The notes below the pieces were generated by a model. The model searched no databases and was not told the origin of the DNA. It saw nothing but the letters and a program-made list of their open reading frames with translations. This document shows positions 57,269 through 59,516 of a stretch of 59,516 nt of DNA, in pieces. The stretch is from Melampsora larici-populina 98AG31 (lineage: Eukaryota > Basidiomycota > Pucciniomycetes > Pucciniales > Melampsoraceae). Made by a program: the position numbers and the translations under genes. The stretch lies in assembly GCF_000204055.1 (NCBI RefSeq), contig NW_006768768.1, positions 1,475,827-1,535,342 of the forward strand, written 5' to 3'. Positions within the stretch are counted from its first letter, which is position 1, and each line of letters opens with the position of its first letter.

Positions 57269-58371
57269 AGTGTTGGAGTCAATGAACTGAACTGATTCAA
57301 ACTTATGATCTTCCTTTTGGAATTAAATTGGAACTGTAGTACCAAATCAATGGGTGTTAGGGTGATGATGACAACGGGGGTGACCTTGGAGAAGAGAGGG
57401 AGCTAATTATGTGCATTTCCTGACAAGCATTCCTAGGCTCCAAGTTGTGGCTCTGATTGTTTATATTTGACTTATCAATATAAGACAAGTTTCCAGGATT
57501 GCTAATCAGTGTAATCTGATAATCAAACCTGCATCATGAAAGCCATTTCAAAAAAGTATGGCCAAGTTATGGTCCAGATTGGTCTCAAAAAATGCAGTCT
57601 AGACTGCACATTTGGTTTATCAATTTGTGGCAAGTTTCCAGAAGTGGGGATCAGGGTGTTTTGATACCCAAACCTTCATCATGAAACTCAGCTTATGTAA
57701 GCATCATCAATGTTTGGTTCACTATGGTGGCCAAGCTGGGGTCCTTAAAGGTGGCCAAGATGTGGTTCAGCATGGTGGCCAAGATGTGGTTTGAATTTTG
57801 CGGATTGGCTGTCTGACATTTCCACCATTAAGGCTGAAGGTGATCAATTTAATTGGATTGTGTGTTGAAGATCAATTTACACTAAAGGTGTTTTTTGTTG
57901 CATATAATCCTTTTGCGCTTGCTTTACTGGCGGATTATCTGATCATGTGCAAATCTAAGTTCAAGGTACCTGCTATCAGTTCCTTGTTACATAGACTTTA
58001 ATCAATAATTCAGCTGAATATGTATGCCAAGAGCTGATTGTGTGTTTATAGTCAAAGAGCACTTGATATTTGTAAGTTATATGTGTTGTAGATCTCATGA
58101 TTGAAGTCTCTATTTCAGAAATTAATGGGACACATAATATCTCACCCCAGCCACATTAAGGCAATATTTGGTACCCGGGGATTCATGTGGTCCACACATG
58201 ACCACACTCACAAATCAGTCACTGCAAATGTGTGTATAGACTTGGTGACTCTGCATAACTAAAACAACAGTCTGGCTCAAGTAGCATAAAGCTTCTTCCA
58301 CTGAGGTTGTTGTCAAGAAATCTGCAATCTCAGAATAGAATTGATCAACCCCGCCAAATGAGTGGAAAGAA
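57269..58371. other. Intergenic with short repeats
   Basis: A diverged direct repeat of about 70 bp (CAAGTTTCCAG ... CAAACCT.CATCATGAAA) at 57477-57545 and 57616-57685, with the 16-bp palindrome TGCAGTCTAGACTGCA (57593-57608) between. Then a short tandem array of GGTGGCCAAGATGTGGTT-like units at 57723-57794. No gene. Confidence 0.5.
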
Positions 58372-58718
58372 TCAAATCAAGTATTGCAATATAACAACAT
58401 CAAGCCCAATCCAATGTAAGATAAACCCATCTGCTCTTAGGTATGCAGCAGCAGGATCATGATATAAGATACAAATTGAACCAGCAATGATGATGGACCA
58501 TATCCTATTCAAAAAACAAACATAGACAAATGCCAATTTCTCCTTTGATCCACTTAATTGTGAAGACATAATTAAAGAACACAAATCACATCCCAGACTC
58601 ATCCTAACTAACTTTCCACCAAGTATCCCAAACAACTTCTTTCAATATCAACAAAAAGATTCATAAGGCACCCACAACATAGCTTAATGCACAAATCAAT
58701 TGAAGATGATACAAGTAA

Positions 58719-58912
58719 CACTGCGAGAAAAGAGGATTTCCCCAAGGTGAGAAATGATTACATTTAGTCTACAAAATGATTAAAGATGCATTAAATCTGC
58801 ATTAATTCTGCATTAATTCTGCATTTTTCTGCATTAATTCTGCATTATTAATCATTTTGTGCATTAAATGCAATCATTTCTCGCCTTGGAGAAATCCACT
58901 TTCCTCACAGTG
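58719..58912. mobile_element. Harbinger-type MITE, 194 bp
   Basis: TAA at 58716-58718 and 58913-58915. Ends are CACTGCGAGAAAAG and the inverse of CTTTCCTCACAGTG, imperfect. The inside has five or six units of GCATTAATTCT. Related to 45489-45671 by ends, inner GAGAAATGATT/AATCATTTCTC arms and repeat content. Confidence 0.72.
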
Positions 58913-58919
58913 TAAGAAC

Positions 58920-59168
58920 ATGGAGAGAACAATTGGACATAAAAGGTTCACAATGCTCTTGCTCTCCTTAATTGGAGTTGCAACTGTGCTGTGCTTGATT
59001 GTGGCCAAAATTTATTGGGGAAACTCCAAGGCTGCCCTTTCTGGGCAAAGCCTTGGATTGAAAAGTCAAAAACCACCCACTGAGGCAGCTGTCATGATGA
59101 GGAATGAAGGTGAAACCTCACACAAACCTTCAGTCAACCTGAAAAATAATGGCAATTGGGTAAAATAG
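58920..59168 (+). CDS. Possible small single-pass membrane protein, 82 aa
   Basis: Open frame MERTIGHKRFTMLLLSLIGV with a clear hydrophobic helix (LLLSLIGVATVLCLIVAKIY), then a polar tail with KPPTEAAVMMRNEGETSHKP. The related copy at 56121-56260 is out of frame, and this frame lies in a repeat next to a MITE, so it may be a gene fragment. Confidence 0.3.
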   Translation: MERTIGHKRFTMLLLSLIGVATVLCLIVAKIYWGNSKAALSGQSLGLKSQKPPTEAAVMMRNEGETSHKPSVNLKNNGNWVK

Positions 59169-59189
59169 GCCATTGCTATTTGCAGCCCA

Positions 59190-59456
59190 CACAAAATCCA
59201 TGTAGGCGCTGCCAAAACAGCCCCTACATGAAGGTTTCCCACAAAAAAGCGCCTACATTTATGATGTAGGCGCTTTTTCCTTTTTCACATGACACCTACA
59301 GGCTAAAAAACCAATGTAGGCATCATTTGTGTACGCCTACATTCTAAAAATGAAATGTAGGCCTAAATTTGAAGCGCCTACATTGTGTAGGCGTCACAAA
59401 AATGCACCTACATCTTTTTTTTGACTGTAGGCGTAATTTTTGTGCGCCTACATATG
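59190..59456. repeat. Array of alternating inverted TGTAGGCG / CGCCTACA motifs
   Basis: About a dozen copies of the 8-10 base word in both orientations, spaced 15-35 bases apart (for example GCGCCTACATTTATGATGTAGGCGC). Adjacent copies can form hairpins. Confidence 0.65.
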
Positions 59457-59516
59457 TTAATACCAACACCCTTATAATTTAATACCAACACCCTTATAAT
59501 TTATACCAACACCCTT
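59457..59516. repeat. 22-23-bp tandem repeat, cut by the window end
   Basis: Nearly three units of ATACCAACACCCTTATAATT. Probably continues beyond the window. Confidence 0.75.

Larger units (their letters stand above)
58372..59168. repeat. Second copy of the dispersed duplication, uninterrupted by copia
   Basis: Holds both halves found at 54460-54777 and 56121-56260, in the same order. It lacks the copia insertion but carries the MITE 58719-58912. The minus strand 58372-58635 is open (LAFVYVCFLNRIWSIIIAGS) and looks like part of a membrane protein; family unknown. Confidence 0.5.

Noticed and set aside
57612..57794. Small frame with repeated GGQ/DVV units
   Set aside because: It is the translation of a short tandem DNA repeat.
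1..59516. tRNA, rRNA or CRISPR array
   Set aside because: No T-arm/acceptor pattern, rRNA core or spaced identical repeats were found on reading both strands; short motifs near 7446 and 17708 lacked a fold.

Overview
This looks like nuclear DNA of a basidiomycete, most likely a rust fungus (Pucciniales); genus and species cannot be read from it. The reasons are many short GT-AG introns (about 50-200 nt), AT-rich sequence dominated by transposable elements, small secreted protein genes, and transposon families (Plavaka/Tnp2-like, Ty1/copia, PIF/Harbinger, jerky/pogo) typical of such genomes. Gene models below were built by hand from splice signals and preserved reading phase. No tRNA, rRNA, CRISPR or prokaryotic feature was seen.

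Layout. 41-1286: a multi-exon minus-strand gene with one in-frame stop. 1397-14404: a small plus-strand gene split by a 12.7-kb DNA transposon (about 1515-14217). The transposon has 42-bp terminal inverted repeats with internal hairpins. It carries a Plavaka/Tnp2-like transposase and three accessory genes that share a recognisable core. 16280-23230: a decayed copy of the C-terminal domain of an FAD phenol hydroxylase, split by a young Ty1/copia element (16498-22695) with a perfect 5-bp target duplication.

24636-27187: two probable host genes, a Cys-rich-tail protein and the mitochondrial complex I ESSS/NDUFB11 subunit. 28157-29318: a TA-flanked non-autonomous element with near-perfect inverted repeats of at least 86 bp. 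30306-30828: a probable secreted protein. 32153-36784: a PIF/Harbinger element carrying a DNA-binding-type ORF1 and a DDE transposase with one in-frame stop. 37990-38421: a small host gene. 39723-42013: a tandem pair of secreted paralogues.

From 43 kb to the end the window is mostly a graveyard of small inverted-repeat elements: MITEs with TTA/TAA or TA duplications, fold-back elements and nested insertions. It also holds a Myb/SANT-like transposon ORF relic, a jerky/pogo transposase relic and a truncated copia inside a duplicated sequence. One secreted Cys-rich gene (56909-57268) stands out. The last 330 bases are an array of alternating inverted short motifs followed by a 22-23-bp tandem repeat.

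The most interesting system is the 12.7-kb element: a transposase, a three-member accessory gene family and structured ends, inserted in the coding exon of a small gene. Another recurring theme is single transitions (CGA/TGG to TGA, catalytic D to N) that disable otherwise intact transposon or relic frames, which hints at a cytosine-deamination process.
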